The position numbers and the translations under genes were made by a program. A DNA stretch of 5,887 nucleotides from JAHHLP01 sp041609895. Its GTDB lineage: Bacteria; Bacteroidota; Rhodothermia; Rhodothermales; JABDKH01. Shown here piece after piece: positions 5,311 through 5,887 of the stretch. Every line of letters begins with the position of its first letter. Within the stretch, counting starts at the first letter, position 1. The notes beneath the pieces are model-generated. The model did no database searches. It was given only the letters and a program-made list of their open reading frames with translations, and was not told the DNA's origin. The DNA is taken from positions 1 through 5,887 of the forward strand of contig JBFIPX010000203.1 in NCBI GenBank assembly GCA_041609895.1, in the 5' to 3' direction.

Positions 5311-5424
5311 ATCGAGCGAAGTGGGGATGCGGATAGCGTACGCCGGCCCGGGCGCCCCGGATCCATCTACAAGGGGCAGCCCACGCGTGTGTCGAGGACC
5401 GCAGGGGACAAAACCTGAAACGCG
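5311..5424. other. Intergenic gap between dnaA and the TlpA-like gene
   Basis: The gap is GC-rich around 5341-5360. I see no terminator with a T tract for dnaA and no convincing promoter for the next gene, so transcription may continue from dnaA. A 19-codon frame (5307-5366, minus) ends in TGA overlapping the TlpA-like ATG as ATGA. It has no ribosome binding site and is not called as a gene. Confidence 0.4.
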
Positions 5425-5887
5425 CTAGTTGACCAGACTGCGCGACTGCAGTTTCGTCTGGACTTCGTCCAGTTCTTTACGGAAGGTGGGATCCGTATCG
5501 AAACGGTCCTCGACAGCCTTACACGCGTGGATGACGGTCGAATGGTCGCGGCCGCCAAAACGAAGACCGATGGTCTTCAGCGGCTGGCCTGTGAGCTGCT
5601 TGCAGAAGTACATGGCGGTGTGCCGCGCCTGTACGATCTCGCGGCGTCGCGTCTTTGCGGACAGCAGATCCAGTGAGACGTCATAGTAATCCGCGACCTG
5701 CCGTTTGATCTCCTCGATGTCGATCTGAGTGGGCTTTTCCTCGAGGAGATCGCGCAGTATCTCACGCGCGAACGGCAGGTCGATGGTTCGGTTGTGCAGA
5801 CTGGCGTGTGCGATGAGTCGTATGAGAGCTCCTTCCAATTTTCGAACGTTCGTTTTTATTCGTTCGGCTACGAATTCGGCAACGCCC
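5425..5887 (-). CDS. dnaA: Chromosomal replication initiator DnaA (3' part, 5' end outside window)
   Basis: The C-terminal 153 residues are visible and the frame continues past the right edge. They begin with VAEFVAERIKTNVRKLEGAL, the end of AAA+ domain III, including the sensor-2 arginine in NVRKLEG. A linker helix follows, then domain IV, which binds DnaA boxes: KTRRREIVQARHTAMYF, LKTIGLRFGGRDH and the signature RDHSTVIHACKAVE. DnaA unwinds oriC and is an ATP-regulated initiator. An internal TTG at 5838 could be mistaken for a start, but the frame and homology continue upstream (VAEFVAERIKTNVRK precedes it). The gene downstream is not dnaN, so this is not the classic dnaA-dnaN arrangement. 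No consensus DnaA box was found in the window. Confidence 0.97.
   Translation of the reverse strand, partial: GVAEFVAERIKTNVRKLEGALIRLIAHASLHNRTIDLPFAREILRDLLEEKPTQIDIEEIKRQVADYYDVSLDLLSAKTRRREIVQARHTAMYFCKQLTGQPLKTIGLRFGGRDHSTVIHACKAVEDRFDTDPTFRKELDEVQTKLQSRSLVN

Noticed and set aside
5425..5838. Start of dnaA at 5838
   Set aside because: The codon there is TTG, and conserved DnaA sequence continues in frame to the window edge.

Overview
The window is about 5.9 kb of compact bacterial chromosome. Almost every gene I can support lies on the minus strand, reading right to left. The C-terminal DnaA sequence (an EIVQARxxAMYF helix followed by GGRDHSTVIHA), a GroES-like paralog of a type I recall from Bacteroidota, and several weak ribosome binding sites suggest a moderately GC-rich member of the Bacteroidota/Rhodothermota. 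This lineage call is an inference from remembered families, not from a search.

Right part (about 2738-5887): the 3' part of dnaA enters from the right edge. After a 114-base gap comes a four-gene run with gaps of 26, 24 and 48 bases. It encodes a TlpA/ResA-type thioredoxin lipoprotein, a fusion of a mono-cluster 4Fe-4S domain with two CDGSH iron-sulfur motifs, a GroES-like protein without a groEL partner, and a 53-residue two-helix membrane protein. The spacing suggests one operon concerned with envelope thiol chemistry, Fe-S or redox chemistry and protein folding. This grouping is a hypothesis.

Middle (2099-2737): a 213-base intergenic stretch holds no tRNA or convincing ORF, only a short inverted repeat. 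It precedes a secreted lipocalin-like protein of 140 residues with a strong ribosome binding site.

Left part (187-1976): a second run encodes a zinc-ribbon BCAM0308-family protein, a divergent peptide deformylase, a YbaK-type aminoacyl-tRNA editing protein that overlaps the deformylase by 4 bases (ATGA), and a 71-residue single-helix membrane protein starting 2 bases after the ybaK-type stop. Two of these act on translation products or charged tRNA, so the group looks like a translation-related operon.

Left edge (1-186): a strong Rho-independent terminator on the plus strand ends a transcript entering from the left, convergent with the minus-strand operon. Only its last bases are visible and it cannot be identified. 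No mobile element, CRISPR array, tRNA, rRNA or consensus DnaA box was seen.
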